A stretch of 64,000 nt of DNA from Neptunicella marina (lineage in GTDB: Bacteria > Pseudomonadota > Gammaproteobacteria > Enterobacterales > Alteromonadaceae). The notes beneath the pieces are model-generated. The model saw only the letters and a list, made by a program, of their open reading frames with translations. It searched no databases and was not told where the DNA came from. Both the position numbers and the translations under genes were made by a program. The first letter of the stretch is position 1, and each line of letters opens with the position of its first letter. The stretch covers positions 1 through 64,000 of the forward strand of contig NZ_JACNEP010000010.1 in NCBI RefSeq assembly GCF_014270035.1, written 5' to 3'. Positions 39,282 to 49,438 of this stretch are shown here, one piece after another.

Positions 39282-40958
39282 ATGTTTTTTAATTTCCCAT
39301 CAGTCGTCATGCGTTATTTTGGCATAACAACCTTGCTATGGGTGTTACCTGTTTCTGCGAAAACAATGGATGTGATTTATAACGATGTTCTAAGCCATCC
39401 AAGTCCTTATATTCCTGCACAGTGTTATACCAAACCTGAAGTATCAGAAAATCATACAGTTAACCCATGTTATGCCTGTCATACCATGAGCAAACGGCCC
39501 AATATGCTGAATGATATTGATGTGCAGCTGAATTACGTTTTTCCGACCAGTGTATTAAAAAACCCATGGAAAAATCTGTTTAAAGACCGCAGCAAGCTAA
39601 TTGCAGATATTTCAGATGAGCAGATATTAACCTACGTCAGGCAGGACAATTATTTTGATGAACAAGGCAATATTCGCCTGAAAAAACGCTTAAAAGACGA
39701 CATCAGGTATTTTGATGCGAACAACAATAACAGCTGGGACGGCTATGTGCCCGACAGTTATTTTAACTTTGATAACCAGGGCTTTGACCGTACACCCAAT
39801 GGCGATTACACAGGATGGCGCAGTTACGCCTATTATCCCCTTCCCGGCAGTTTTATGCCCACCAACGGTTCCACTGATGATGTCAGCATCCGTTTAGCGC
39901 CAGCGTTTCAACAAAATGAACAGGGACAGTTTGATCTAAGCATCTATAAAATAAACATGGCAATTGTAGAAGCTATGATCATGGAACAGGATGTGGCAAT
40001 TGATCCGATTGATGAAAACATCTTAGGTGTGGATCTGGACAAAAACGGCGTGCTTGGCACAGCAAAACAGGTTAAATATGACTGGGCGCCGCTGGAAAAA
40101 CGTTTTATGTCTTACGTGGGTAAAGCCAAAGTCGAACAACAGCATGGCAACGTACACATGGCGGCAAAACTTTTCCCGGAGGGTACAGAATTTTTGCATT
40201 CCGTGCGTTATCTGGACATTGATAATAATGGTCAGGTAAAAATGGCGCCACGCATGAAAGAGCTGCGTTATGCCAAAAAACACAGCTGGATGACCTATTA
40301 CCAATGGGAGGTTATCGTCAATGCTGAAATTAAAGAACGTCATGATTTCCCGGACCGCACTAAGACTGTTTTAGGCAACGCGGAAGAAGGTGTGAATGTC
40401 GCTCAGGGCTGGAATTACCAGGGCTTTATTGAAGACTATCAGGGTGAGCTTCGTCCTCAAACCTATGAAGAACAAATTACTTGTACCGGCTGTCACGGTG
40501 GTACCGGCGTGATGATAGACAGCAATATTTCATTTTATCGCAAACTTCCCCATTCAAGTTTCCAGCGTGGATGGTATCACTGGCAACAAAAACCCATGCA
40601 GGGTGTTCCTGAGCCTAAACGTGAAAGTGACGGCGAATATGAATATAGCTATTACCTAAAACATAACCCTACAGGTGACGAATTTCGAGCCAACGATGAG
40701 GTTAAAGCGAAGTTCTTTAATGAAAACGGACAACCCAGAGAAGAGATGTTCAATAAACTACATCAGGATATAGCGGTTCTTATGTTACCTACTAAACAAC
40801 GTGCGCTTGATCTAAACAAAGTGTACAAAACCATTGTTGAAGAACAGAGCTTTAAACTAGGCAAAGCGCCACTACTCAGCCCGGCCGACCAGGTTGTATT
40901 TAAAGAAGTAACCTTAAATCAGGAAACCGGTATTAAAGAACCGCTAAGCGCATTTTAA
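39282..40958 (+). CDS. Exported protein with two CXXCH haem motifs, function unknown
   Basis: 558 residues from ATG 39282, with GGAG about 7 nt upstream. A signal peptide (TTLLWVLPVSA) directs export. Two c-type haem sites are present: CYACH at about 64-68 and CTGCH near 403-407. A DxNxNxxWDG loop (DANNNNSWDG, about 146-155) and LDIDNNGQ resemble calcium-binding loops. No family name is recognised. It lies 74 nt downstream of the PhoX-like gene on the same strand, so a shared role in phosphate or electron handling at the surface is possible but unproven. Confidence 0.8.
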   Translation: MFFNFPSVVMRYFGITTLLWVLPVSAKTMDVIYNDVLSHPSPYIPAQCYTKPEVSENHTVNPCYACHTMSKRPNMLNDIDVQLNYVFPTSVLKNPWKNLFKDRSKLIADISDEQILTYVRQDNYFDEQGNIRLKKRLKDDIRYFDANNNNSWDGYVPDSYFNFDNQGFDRTPNGDYTGWRSYAYYPLPGSFMPTNGSTDDVSIRLAPAFQQNEQGQFDLSIYKINMAIVEAMIMEQDVAIDPIDENILGVDLDKNGVLGTAKQVKYDWAPLEKRFMSYVGKAKVEQQHGNVHMAAKLFPEGTEFLHSVRYLDIDNNGQVKMAPRMKELRYAKKHSWMTYYQWEVIVNAEIKERHDFPDRTKTVLGNAEEGVNVAQGWNYQGFIEDYQGELRPQTYEEQITCTGCHGGTGVMIDSNISFYRKLPHSSFQRGWYHWQQKPMQGVPEPKRESDGEYEYSYYLKHNPTGDEFRANDEVKAKFFNENGQPREEMFNKLHQDIAVLMLPTKQRALDLNKVYKTIVEEQSFKLGKAPLLSPADQVVFKEVTLNQETGIKEPLSAF

Positions 40959-41004
40959 CTCAATACTGTAAGCGATTAATCAGCAGCCTTTTCTTGAAAA
41001 TGGA

Positions 41005-41784
41005 TTAGGCTGCGATTGCATCAACTGGCACGCCACTATGAAATTTAAAGTCGTTATCACTTGATAAAATCAAATCAGCTTCGACCTGACCAAAATACTC
41101 GACACGTTCACTAATATCCTCACCAGCAATTTCCTGCGCGAGCGATAAATAGTCCTGATAATGACGCGCTTCTGAACGTAACAAGGAAATATAAAATTCA
41201 CCCAGGCGCTTATCTAAAAACGGAGCTAATTTGGCAAAACGTTCACAGGAGCGTGCTTCAATATAAGCTCCACAAATTAACTTATCGACTAACGCCTGAG
41301 GTTCGTGGGTTTTAACATGGGTCAATAACCCTTTGGCATAGCGACTGGAGCTTATGGTGTCGTACGGCACATCAAACAATTGCATCATTTCCAGTACCTG
41401 ATAAAAATGATGTAACTCTTCTTTGATCAGTAACACCATTTTATCAATCAGATCCTGACTGTAAAGATTGCCCGATTTTGGCATCATTGAACGGCTTAAC
41501 TTCTCATGTTTATTTAAGGCTCGCCAGTCACCTTGTTTACGATAAGTAAAATCCTCAAACGGTTTAAGCCATTGCAACAAGGCGTCGCCGCTGTCTTTAT
41601 CCACTGCATATTTGCGGATCAAAAACATGGCGGATTGCGCTGCCTTTAACTCACAAACCAAGTGATCTAATAACAAAACTGGTAGGTTTTGAGGTTTTAT
41701 GGCTTCATCCAACCACCCTTGGGGGGTTTCACATTGTAAAAACTGGTTAATGGGAGCGAGTAAGTCCTGATAAGCGCTAAGCAT
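41005..41784 (-). CDS. miaE: tRNA-(ms2io6A)-hydroxylase MiaE
   Basis: Di-iron monooxygenase that hydroxylates 2-methylthio-N6-isopentenyl-adenosine at position 37 of tRNAs. 259 residues from ATG 41784 (AGGAATTAAC upstream); a frame from 41841 adds 19 unsupported residues. Iron ligands lie in CELKAAQSA, KEELHHFYQV (E-x-x-H), EARSCERF and EARHYQDY (E-x-x-H). The length suits the family. Confidence 0.93.
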   Translation of the reverse strand: MLSAYQDLLAPINQFLQCETPQGWLDEAIKPQNLPVLLLDHLVCELKAAQSAMFLIRKYAVDKDSGDALLQWLKPFEDFTYRKQGDWRALNKHEKLSRSMMPKSGNLYSQDLIDKMVLLIKEELHHFYQVLEMMQLFDVPYDTISSSRYAKGLLTHVKTHEPQALVDKLICGAYIEARSCERFAKLAPFLDKRLGEFYISLLRSEARHYQDYLSLAQEIAGEDISERVEYFGQVEADLILSSDNDFKFHSGVPVDAIAA

Positions 41785-42151
41785 GTTAATTCCTGCGAAG
41801 TGGTTGTCGAGCTGGAATGGCGCTAAGTAGTGAAACGTCAAAGTGCGCCAGGTTCGGTGCAGATATTACCATAAAACCTGATAAACCCAGTTTATTACGA
41901 CCTAATTCAGTCAATATCAAATAAATATTTTTTACTAAATCTCAGGTGATATTTAACAAGCTCTTCTACACTTATTTTAAACCTAAGTTGTACAGCTGAA
42001 TGCCTGATAAATGCTAACTCAGTCAGTACCTTATTAAGTTTGTTGATTATTTAACCAAAAAGTTGTTGACGATTTAACCAAGCTAAAACAAACTGGTGTT
42101 AAATAAATGTAAAAAACTATAAAACGGCACAACAGCAGCGAGGTAATCCAA
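41785..42151. other. 367-bp intergenic region between miaE and the Yip1 gene
   Basis: Divergent promoter region, very AT-rich. It contains a pair of near-identical direct repeats, GTTGATTATTTAACCAA (42042-42058) and GTTGACGATTTAACCAA (42065-42081), two mismatches apart and 23 bp start to start, about two helical turns. This is the kind of spacing seen for a protein bound on one DNA face. No ORF or RNA gene was recognised. Confidence 0.5.
42042..42081 (+). promoter_or_regulatory. Two direct 17-bp repeats 23 bp apart, possible operator
   Basis: Fifteen of 17 positions are identical. The pair lies 71-110 nt before the Yip1-family start. No known regulator is assigned. Confidence 0.4.
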
Positions 42152-42748
42152 ATGATTTTAAATCACATTTTTGGACTCTACACCCATCCTAAAGAAGAAT
42201 GGCAAACGATAGACAGACGTCATGAAAGTCTGTTGTACAGTTTGTCTCATATTATGATCATTGCTCTTATACCCAGTCTCACCAGTTATTATTCTGCGGT
42301 TCATATTGGCTGGAGCATAGGCGTGGGCGATCCAATTGTATTAACCGAGCGCAGTGCAATGATTGTCAGCACAGCGATGTACTTCGGATTAATTGGTGGG
42401 GCGCTCGCACTGGCTTATTTAATCCACTGGATGGCAAGAACATTTGGTTCTTCGCCTACCTATACCCAATCACTGGAATTAGCAGCCTATACCGCTACAC
42501 CATTATTTATGGTTGGTTTTGCATCTTTCTACCCTGTCTTGTGGTTTGTGATGCTGGTAGGACTGGTTGGTCTGACTTACTCGGTGTATCTGCTATATTC
42601 AGGCGTTCCCATTATGATGCATATTCCCGAAGAGCGCGGCTTTATCTACTCCAGTTCAGTGGTGACTTGCGGTTTGGTGCTGCTGGTAGTGATGATGGCC
42701 TCCAGCGTTATTCTTTGGAGTATGGGCATGGGGCCTGTACTGGCTTAA
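42152..42748 (+). CDS. Yip1-family inner-membrane protein
   Basis: 198 residues with about five membrane segments. It starts MILNHIFGLYTHPKEEWQTI, the typical opening of this family, then cycles of hydrophobic helices (MYFGLIGGALALAYLIHWMA, and others) with short loops. The E. coli relative is YohC. The biochemical role is unknown. Followed by a terminator shared with purF. Confidence 0.88.
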   Translation: MILNHIFGLYTHPKEEWQTIDRRHESLLYSLSHIMIIALIPSLTSYYSAVHIGWSIGVGDPIVLTERSAMIVSTAMYFGLIGGALALAYLIHWMARTFGSSPTYTQSLELAAYTATPLFMVGFASFYPVLWFVMLVGLVGLTYSVYLLYSGVPIMMHIPEERGFIYSSSVVTCGLVLLVVMMASSVILWSMGMGPVLA

Positions 42749-42762
42749 ATTTTCTTAAAAAT

Positions 42763-42788
42763 AAAAAGGCAGCCTGGCTGCCTTTTTT
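42763..42788. terminator. Bidirectional terminator between the Yip1 gene and purF
   Basis: GGCAGC/GCTGCC stem with a CTG loop, flanked by A5 and T6, giving a U run on both strands. Confidence 0.9.
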
Positions 42789-42816
42789 AATGTTTAAAAT
42801 TGTTTGAACTCAATAT

Positions 42817-44337
42817 TTAGCTATCGCTATCGATATTATGTAATTCAAGATTTGAGATATTAGCACTTTCAGATTTTTGCTTTGACATATCCGAACGTAA
42901 CAAATCTAATTGCTCCAGATAACCCTGATTCACATCACCCGTAATATATTTGCCATCAAATACTGAAGTATCAAATTGTTTGATTTCAGGATTTTCTTCC
43001 CTTACTGCTTCCACTAAATCTGCTAAGTCCTGAAAAATTAGGCCATCAGCTTTAATAAATTCACAAATTTCATCCACTTCACGTCCGTGAGAAATCAACT
43101 CATTGGCACTTGGCATATCAATACCATACACATTAGGGAAACGGATTTCCGGCGCTGCTGAGGCAAAATAGACTTTTTTAGCGCCCGATTCACGTGCCAT
43201 ATCAATGATTTGCTCTGACGTTGTACCACGAACAATCGAGTCGTCCACTAACAGTACATTTTTACCTTTAAATTCTGACGGGATCGCGTTTAACTTGCGG
43301 CGCACCGACTGCTTACGCATGGTCTGCCCCGGCATAATAAAAGTTCGGCCGATATAGCGGTTTTTAACAAATCCCTGACGGTAAGGAATATTTAACTCCT
43401 GAGCTATTTGCAAGGCCACATCACAGGAGGTTTCCGGGATTGGCACCACCACATCGATATCCATATCCTGCCATTCACGGGCAATTTTTTGTCCTAACTT
43501 ACGTCCCATGTTCACACGGGTTGCATAAACCGACATATTATCGATAAAGGAATCAGGGCGGGCAAAATAAACAAACTCAAAAATACAGGGTGAATTAAGT
43601 GGATTATCCGCACATTGCTGCGAGAAAAGTTGCCCATCTTCTGTGACAAAAATGGCTTCGCCTGGCGCCAAATCACGGATGAATTTAAAACCTACTGCAT
43701 CAAGCGCGACACTTTCCGAGGCAACCATATACTCGTCACCTTCAGGCGTAGTGCGCTTGCCTAATGATAATGGACGAATACCAAAGGGGTCGCGAAATGC
43801 CACCATGCCCACACCGATAATGGCGGCAACACAGGCATAAGCACCACGTATTTTACGATGAACATTGATAACAGCAGCGAAAACATCTTCCGGGCGCAAA
43901 TGCATATTGGGACATTGTTGCAATTCATGGGCGAAGATGTTGAGTAAAATTTCGGAATCTGACGTGGTATTAATGTGACGACGCGCCACTTTAAATACTT
44001 CATCCTGTAATTCGTGGGCGTTGGTTAAATTCCCGTTATGCGCAAAAGCAATTCCAAATGGCGAGTTTACATAAAACGGCTGAGCTTCAGCTGAACTAGA
44101 GGTGCCCGCTGTAGGATAACGCACATGACCAATACCAAACTGACCACTTAAACGTTGCATATGGCGAGTATGAAACACATCCCGTACTAAACCATTTGCT
44201 TTACGCAGGTGAAACATGCCTCTATCTATAGTCACAATGCCGGCGGCATCCTGGCCACGATGCTGCAACACAATAAGGCCATCATAAAGGGCCTGCACAA
44301 CCGGCGTCTTACCGACAATACCAACAATACCACACAT
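42817..44337 (-). CDS. purF: Amidophosphoribosyltransferase PurF
   Basis: First committed step of purine synthesis: PRPP plus glutamine gives phosphoribosylamine. 506 residues. Cys2 (after Met removal: CGIVGIVG) is the N-terminal nucleophile of the glutaminase half. The phosphoribosyltransferase half has [14 protein letters not shown] near 363-376. Last gene of the truA-accD-folC-dedD-cvpA-purF cluster; it begins 17 nt after cvpA. Confidence 0.98.
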   Translation of the reverse strand: MCGIVGIVGKTPVVQALYDGLIVLQHRGQDAAGIVTIDRGMFHLRKANGLVRDVFHTRHMQRLSGQFGIGHVRYPTAGTSSSAEAQPFYVNSPFGIAFAHNGNLTNAHELQDEVFKVARRHINTTSDSEILLNIFAHELQQCPNMHLRPEDVFAAVINVHRKIRGAYACVAAIIGVGMVAFRDPFGIRPLSLGKRTTPEGDEYMVASESVALDAVGFKFIRDLAPGEAIFVTEDGQLFSQQCADNPLNSPCIFEFVYFARPDSFIDNMSVYATRVNMGRKLGQKIAREWQDMDIDVVVPIPETSCDVALQIAQELNIPYRQGFVKNRYIGRTFIMPGQTMRKQSVRRKLNAIPSEFKGKNVLLVDDSIVRGTTSEQIIDMARESGAKKVYFASAAPEIRFPNVYGIDMPSANELISHGREVDEICEFIKADGLIFQDLADLVEAVREENPEIKQFDTSVFDGKYITGDVNQGYLEQLDLLRSDMSKQKSESANISNLELHNIDSDS

Positions 44338-44354
44338 GTCTGTTACCTATTTAA

Positions 44355-44849
44355 TCAGATCGTATTTAGAAAACTGGAGTTACTTTTAAGGTAAGTAAAG
44401 AACCATTCAACCACGACTTTGAATTCGGGAATAAGCACCGAAGACTGCCACCAATCCGCATTCGATGCTGGCGTGAATACATCCATAAAAAATAACATTG
44501 CGCTGACTATTAACGCGCCACGCAACAGACCAAAAACCGCCCCTAAAGAACGATCTGTTCCGGTTAATCCGGTATGTTGCACCAACTGTGCAATCATATA
44601 ATTAAGAAGCCCCCCCAGAATAAGGGTGACCACAAAAAGAATAGCGATAGCAATGCCATTTCGGATCATGGCATCATCAAAATTTGTCAGGTAAACCGCC
44701 AGATCAGCGTAAAACTGGCTGGCAATAAAAAAGGCACCGATCCACACAGCTAAAGAGATCGCCTCTTTGACGAAGCCGCGCACCAGACTTATTAAGGTAG
44801 AAAGTAAAATGACGCCTAAAATGGCGAAATCAATCCAGTTCATAACCAC
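44355..44849 (-). CDS. cvpA: CvpA-family inner-membrane protein
   Basis: 164 residues, four hydrophobic segments; opens MVMNWIDFAILGVILLSTLISLVRGFVKEA, the family signature. In E. coli CvpA is needed for colicin V production and for bile/envelope tolerance; mechanism unknown. Position immediately before purF is conserved. A 109-nt gap separates it from dedD, so it may also have its own promoter. Confidence 0.94.
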   Translation of the reverse strand: MVMNWIDFAILGVILLSTLISLVRGFVKEAISLAVWIGAFFIASQFYADLAVYLTNFDDAMIRNGIAIAILFVVTLILGGLLNYMIAQLVQHTGLTGTDRSLGAVFGLLRGALIVSAMLFFMDVFTPASNADWWQSSVLIPEFKVVVEWFFTYLKSNSSFLNTI

Positions 44850-44958
44850 ACGTTGCTGTGAAAATGCGCGCGAATTCTAACAAAAGGGCTGGATGAGCGC
44901 CACATTAAAGTTAAGACAAATCAATTCACTTAACTTCACAACGCTCATAATTTTCAGG

Positions 44959-45558
44959 CTATTTGACCTCGAATTCCGTCACACGCCCCTTTAAACCAGT
45001 GACTTCTTTAAGGTGAGGGATCGAATTTTCCAGCTTGCTTTTATCAACATCCGGACCAACAAACACTTTAGTTAACTCCCCTGCGCTGGTTTGAATTTTT
45101 AAACTAAAAGCGCGATAACCGGCGGTTTGCAATTTAACCAACAGCTCCTTTACGTTGCGGCTGTGGCGAAACACCCCGAGTTGCACTACCCAGCCAGCAT
45201 TTTCAGGCTCAGTGGCAATTTGCTTTTCCAGCGCTTGTAATTCGGCGTGATCATTTGCTTGTTCTGTGGGTGATTCACTAACAGTTTCTTCAACTGTGTC
45301 TTGAGTATCGCCATCCTGTGGATCATCAAGCACAGGATCATTCACCACTTCCACCTGACGCGTGACATTCTGAGCCACCTGCTGGTGTGGAAATGCAACG
45401 GTATTGTTGACGGGTTTTGACACCGGGCGTTGAGGAATAGGCACGAAATTATCTTTATGTGAGACTTTTTCACCATCAAGAATGTCCGGCAAAAAAATTA
45501 CCGCTAAAGAAACCACCACTATGGTGCCGACCAGTCTGTTTTGAAATGCCGAGGCCAA
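44959..45558 (-). CDS. dedD: SPOR-domain cell-division protein DedD
   Basis: 199 residues. One N-terminal helix (RLVGTIVVVSLAVIFLPDIL), a disordered acidic linker rich in Asp/Glu/Thr, and a C-terminal SPOR domain (WVVQLGVFRHSRNVKELLVKL, about 123-199) that binds denuded septal peptidoglycan. Place between folC and cvpA matches E. coli dedD. Starts 2 nt after folC. Confidence 0.93.
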   Translation of the reverse strand: MASAFQNRLVGTIVVVSLAVIFLPDILDGEKVSHKDNFVPIPQRPVSKPVNNTVAFPHQQVAQNVTRQVEVVNDPVLDDPQDGDTQDTVEETVSESPTEQANDHAELQALEKQIATEPENAGWVVQLGVFRHSRNVKELLVKLQTAGYRAFSLKIQTSAGELTKVFVGPDVDKSKLENSIPHLKEVTGLKGRVTEFEVK

Positions 45559-45560
45559 AC

Positions 45561-46820
45561 CTACGCTCCTTGATTAGAATTTAACTGCATGACTTCTGAG
45601 ACCGTATGAAACGATCCAAACACCACAATTAGATCCTCTTTTTTAGCATTTTCAAGCGCTTGTTGAAAAGCTTGTTTTACTGTCGGAAATGATAACACCG
45701 ATTTTTGCTGATGCAGCACTTTATTAAGCGCTTCCGCTTTCCCCCCTCTTGGCCCATCTAAACTCGCGGTGTACCAGTTGGCATTTAATGGTAAAAACGT
45801 GCTCAGACTATTAAGGCTGTCTTTGTCATTTAACATGGCCACCACTAAATGCAAATGCGCAAATTCGATGCCAAGGATTTTGTTAGCTAAATAACCACAA
45901 GACTGCGGATTATGCGCCACATCAAGCATAACCACTGGGTTACGTTGCATAATCTGACAACGCCCCGCTAACGTGACATTTTCAACCAGTGTATAAAGCT
46001 GCTGGGCATTTAAAGGCAAGTCTAACCACTCAATAACGGCCAATCCATTTGCCACATTGTCAGCCGGAATATTGGCGTTAGGTAAGTCAATTTGTTCCTG
46101 TTTGCCTTGCCAGACCAATCCAGTGTTTTTCACCACAAGTGAAAAGTCTTTTCCTTTGAATAAAGCATGGACTTTGCGCTCATTAATGGCATCAAGCAAA
46201 GACTGAGGCGGGTCTGTTTCACCTATTATCGCGGGTTTGTCTGCCCGTAAAATACCGGCTTTTTCGAAGGCAATTTTTTCGCGGGTATCGCCTAACCAAT
46301 CCTGATGATCGAGGTCGATAGTGGTAATCACCGATAAATCCGGTTCTACGATGTTAACCGCATCAAGGCGGCCGCCTAATCCTACTTCGAGTAATACAAC
46401 ATTTACCTGCTCTGCTTCAATCAACACCAATGCCGCCAAGGTTGCAAACTCAAAAAAGGTAAGAGCAATATCTCCCCTCACCTGTTCAATTTTGCAAAAC
46501 GCGTCAATATGTTTTCGCTCATCCAACATTTTGCCGTTAATCCGCACACGCTCACGGTAATCAACTAAATGAGGTGAACTGTACACGGCAACGCTTTGCC
46601 CTGCGGCTAAACAAGCCTGCTCGACGATTGCACAGGTTGTGCCTTTACCATTAGTGCCACCAACCAAAACAACTTTACTGTTAGCAAAATCAGGTGAAAT
46701 ACGCTGATAAACTTTACGAACGCGATCTAAACCTAACTCAATATTTTTGGGATGAAGTTTTTCAAGGTAATCTAACCAAGCCGGCAAGGTAGCCGGCATG
46801 GTCGAAGCAGAATTGTGCAT
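45561..46820 (-). CDS. folC: Dihydrofolate/folylpolyglutamate synthase FolC
   Basis: Adds glutamates to folates. 419 residues. ATP site GGTNGKGTTCAIVE (about 54-67), and a Mur-ligase-like central domain (AGVYLVEVGLGGRLDAVNIV type: VLLEVGLGGRLDAVN seen), DVAHNPQS near 300. One-base overlap with the accD stop (TAATG type). Confidence 0.97.
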   Translation of the reverse strand: MHNSASTMPATLPAWLDYLEKLHPKNIELGLDRVRKVYQRISPDFANSKVVLVGGTNGKGTTCAIVEQACLAAGQSVAVYSSPHLVDYRERVRINGKMLDERKHIDAFCKIEQVRGDIALTFFEFATLAALVLIEAEQVNVVLLEVGLGGRLDAVNIVEPDLSVITTIDLDHQDWLGDTREKIAFEKAGILRADKPAIIGETDPPQSLLDAINERKVHALFKGKDFSLVVKNTGLVWQGKQEQIDLPNANIPADNVANGLAVIEWLDLPLNAQQLYTLVENVTLAGRCQIMQRNPVVMLDVAHNPQSCGYLANKILGIEFAHLHLVVAMLNDKDSLNSLSTFLPLNANWYTASLDGPRGGKAEALNKVLHQQKSVLSFPTVKQAFQQALENAKKEDLIVVFGSFHTVSEVMQLNSNQGA

Positions 46821-47671
46821 TATTGAATGTGCTGATGATGTAACTTGCTAAGAATGCTGTGTACTTTATCACGCATTTGACGACGATCGACAATCATATC
46901 GATAGCGCCTTTTTCTAATAAAAACTCACTGCGCTGAAAACCTTCCGGTAATACTTCACGCACCGTTTGTTCAATAACACGAGGACCGGCAAAACCGATT
47001 AAGGCTTTAGGTTCAGCAATATTCACATCCCCCAACATCGCTAAACTAGCAGACACGCCGCCCATGGTTGGATCAGTCAGAACACTAATAAAAGGTAAAC
47101 CTTTCTCACTCATTTTAGCCAATGCCGCACTGGTTTTTGCCATTTGCATTAATGAAAGCAAAGCTTCCTGCATACGCGCGCCACCACTGGTGGAAAAACA
47201 CACAAACGGCATATTATGTTCAAGACTGGCCTCAACGGCTTTTACAAATCGAGCACCAACCACAGAGGCCATCGAGCCCCCCATAAAGGTAAACTCAAAT
47301 GCGGCAGCTACAATAGGCATACCTTTCAGTTTACCCTGCATGACCACCATCGCATCTTTTTCGTTACTGGCTTTTTGCGCAGCACTGATGCGATCTTTAT
47401 ATTTTTTGGAATCTTTAAATTTAAGGATGTCCTTTGGCTCCAATTCGGCGCCTAGCTCCTTACGCTCGCCCTGATCTAAAAAGTGTTCCAGACGCGAACG
47501 AGCCTTAATACGCATATGGTGATCACACTTAGGACAAACTTCTAATTGTTTTTCCAGTTCGACTTTGTACAAAGTGGCTTTACATTCTGTACATTTTGCC
47601 CACACGCCCTCCGGCACATTGCTTTTAGTGGAAGATTGGGTGCGTGGTAGAATTCTTTCAATCCAACTCAT
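46820..47671 (-). CDS. accD: Acetyl-CoA carboxylase carboxyltransferase beta subunit AccD
   Basis: Transfers carboxyl from biotin to acetyl-CoA, giving malonyl-CoA for fatty acid synthesis; partner AccA. 283 residues. A four-Cys zinc ribbon (C27, C30, C46, C49: CTEC...CPKC) at the N-terminus, then a crotonase-fold body with [20 protein letters not shown] and [12 protein letters not shown]. Family length about 300. Confidence 0.98.
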   Translation of the reverse strand: MSWIERILPRTQSSTKSNVPEGVWAKCTECKATLYKVELEKQLEVCPKCDHHMRIKARSRLEHFLDQGERKELGAELEPKDILKFKDSKKYKDRISAAQKASNEKDAMVVMQGKLKGMPIVAAAFEFTFMGGSMASVVGARFVKAVEASLEHNMPFVCFSTSGGARMQEALLSLMQMAKTSAALAKMSEKGLPFISVLTDPTMGGVSASLAMLGDVNIAEPKALIGFAGPRVIEQTVREVLPEGFQRSEFLLEKGAIDMIVDRRQMRDKVHSILSKLHHQHIQ

Positions 47672-47794
47672 TTACTATTATTCCTGCTTATTCGCTGATA
47701 GTTGGTTGTAACAACGGCGCATCAAATATGCCCCGAGCGTAAAATGAGGCTATTAAAGCACATTTCAACAAACGCCTGCCAATTAAAACTGGTC

Positions 47795-48589
47795 TTAGAA
47801 GTCCTTTAATGGCAAAAAAAGTGGTCCGAGAAACGTATGTGGCAACGCATGTTCCTCAGGATACGTCACATGTACTAAATACAAACCATTGGGTTTGGCA
47901 GTCGCGCCAGACTTAGTCCGGTCTTTACCATCAAGTAATTGCTGCATCCACTCAACCGGCTGTTCGCCTTTACCAATAACAATGAGTGAACCCACAATAT
48001 TACGCACCATATGGTGCAAAAAGGCATTGGCCTGAACATCCAGTACCAAGTAATCGCCAAAGCGTTGTAATTCAATGTTGGTAATGGTTCTTACCGGCGA
48101 ATGTGCCTGACACTGCACTGCGCGAAATGCAGTAAAATCATGTGTACCTAACAAACAGTTTGCTGCTAGCTGCATGCTTTTTTCATCTAAAGGATGATGA
48201 ATATGAGTCACCCCCTGCGATAAAATTGCCCCGCGCATCGACTGATTACAAATAATGTAACGATAACGACGGGCCGTCGCAGAAAACCGTGCATGAAAAT
48301 CATCACTTACAGGCACCGCCCATTTAACGGCAATATCGTCGGGTAGAATAGTGTTAACACCTAACGTCCAGGCACGCTCCACCCGCGGTTTAGTGTGTTC
48401 GAAATGCACGATTTGACCGGTCGCATGCACGCCTGCATCGGTGCGGCCAGCACAAATAACCTGAATAGGCTCATCGGCAATTTGAGATAAGGCTTCTTCC
48501 AAACGTTGCTGCACCCCGATGGCTTCATTTTGTCTTTGCCAACCGTGATATTGGCTTCCATCGTATTCAATGCCTAAAGCAACGCGCAT
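47795..48589 (-). CDS. truA: tRNA pseudouridine(38-40) synthase TruA
   Basis: Makes pseudouridine at positions 38-40 of tRNA. 264 residues from ATG 48589; ATG 48595 two codons upstream is also possible. The catalytic Asp is in [14 protein letters not shown]. Further motifs [13 protein letters not shown] and [13 protein letters not shown] match E. coli TruA, and the C-terminus LGPLFLP is typical. 123 nt precede accD. Confidence 0.97.
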   Translation of the reverse strand: MRVALGIEYDGSQYHGWQRQNEAIGVQQRLEEALSQIADEPIQVICAGRTDAGVHATGQIVHFEHTKPRVERAWTLGVNTILPDDIAVKWAVPVSDDFHARFSATARRYRYIICNQSMRGAILSQGVTHIHHPLDEKSMQLAANCLLGTHDFTAFRAVQCQAHSPVRTITNIELQRFGDYLVLDVQANAFLHHMVRNIVGSLIVIGKGEQPVEWMQQLLDGKDRTKSGATAKPNGLYLVHVTYPEEHALPHTFLGPLFLPLKDF

Positions 48590-48790
48590 ATTCATCTCTT
48601 CACTGTCAAAAAAGGGCGATATTGTAGGCAAACAGAGACCTGGGAGCAACGACTGTTGCTTTAACTATTGGCAATTAAACCAAACAAATTTAGAACTGGC
48701 GTATTTTTTGCTGACTTCACAGCCAGAGATGAAAGTTTGGCGAACGTCTATAAACGTAACGACCAACGTACTTTTAATTGTGGAATTGAA

Positions 48791-49429
48791 ATGCCCAAGT
48801 ATAAAAGCCTATTTTGCATCATCGTTGTAAGCACTCAAATGTTAAGTGGTTGCGAATTAACACGTGAAGAACAACATGGCCTAATGTTAAGTAAATACAG
48901 TCCCGGCCGCAGTAGCATGTTAGTCAAAAATACAAACCAACCTGCTCAATCATTACATTTCTATAGTGAGCAGCTTATTCGTCAGTTATTGATTACAGCA
49001 AACTCATTGGATACTAAAAAAAATCTAGCGGTTGGCACATTTATTCCGGTTAATCATCTTGATGGCAATTTACTGCCCCAAACAGACACATTTGGACAGC
49101 AATTGCAGGAAAGTCTGCAAACCTTTGCCACACAAGCTGGTTTACGTGTTGTTGAGATAAAAACGACTCAGCAAATCCATCTGTCAGATTACCAGGATCG
49201 TATGCTATCCCGCACTGTTGAAGAGTTAGATGAATCGTTAAATATTGGTTACTTCCTTACAGGAACATTCTCTCAGCAGCAGGATGGTATGATGATCAAT
49301 GCCAGAATTATAGATACTGACACAAAACAAATACTTGCAGCAGCAACTGATCTAATACCGGCTGACGCGATATGGCATGCAGGAAAAATACAACAAACCA
49401 ATAACCGGCTAAGTCGCGGTAGTTATTAG
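48791..49429 (+). CDS. FlgO-like lipoprotein 1
   Basis: 212 residues from ATG 48791; a frame back to 48668 is not used because the lipobox would be internal. Signal and lipobox MLSGC. The body resembles the FlgO domain (PF17680-type): LAVGTFIPVNHL, DTFGQQLQESLQTFA, EIKTTQQIHLSDYQD, GYFLTGTFSQQQDGMMINARI. FlgO is an outer-membrane lipoprotein of the Vibrio flagellar basal region. No flagellar genes are seen here, so this is a family resemblance only. Followed in 9 nt by a second FlgO-like gene. Confidence 0.75.
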   Translation: MPKYKSLFCIIVVSTQMLSGCELTREEQHGLMLSKYSPGRSSMLVKNTNQPAQSLHFYSEQLIRQLLITANSLDTKKNLAVGTFIPVNHLDGNLLPQTDTFGQQLQESLQTFATQAGLRVVEIKTTQQIHLSDYQDRMLSRTVEELDESLNIGYFLTGTFSQQQDGMMINARIIDTDTKQILAAATDLIPADAIWHAGKIQQTNNRLSRGSY

Positions 49430-49438
49430 GATTTGAAT

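Noticed and set aside
40983-41013. Terminator between the cytochrome gene and miaE
   Set aside because: GCAGCC/GGCTGC arms exist but are separated by a 19-nt loop and lack a U run; too weak to call.
44850-44958. PurR operator upstream of cvpA-purF
   Set aside because: The best match shares only the central ACGT and a few flanking bases with the PurR consensus.
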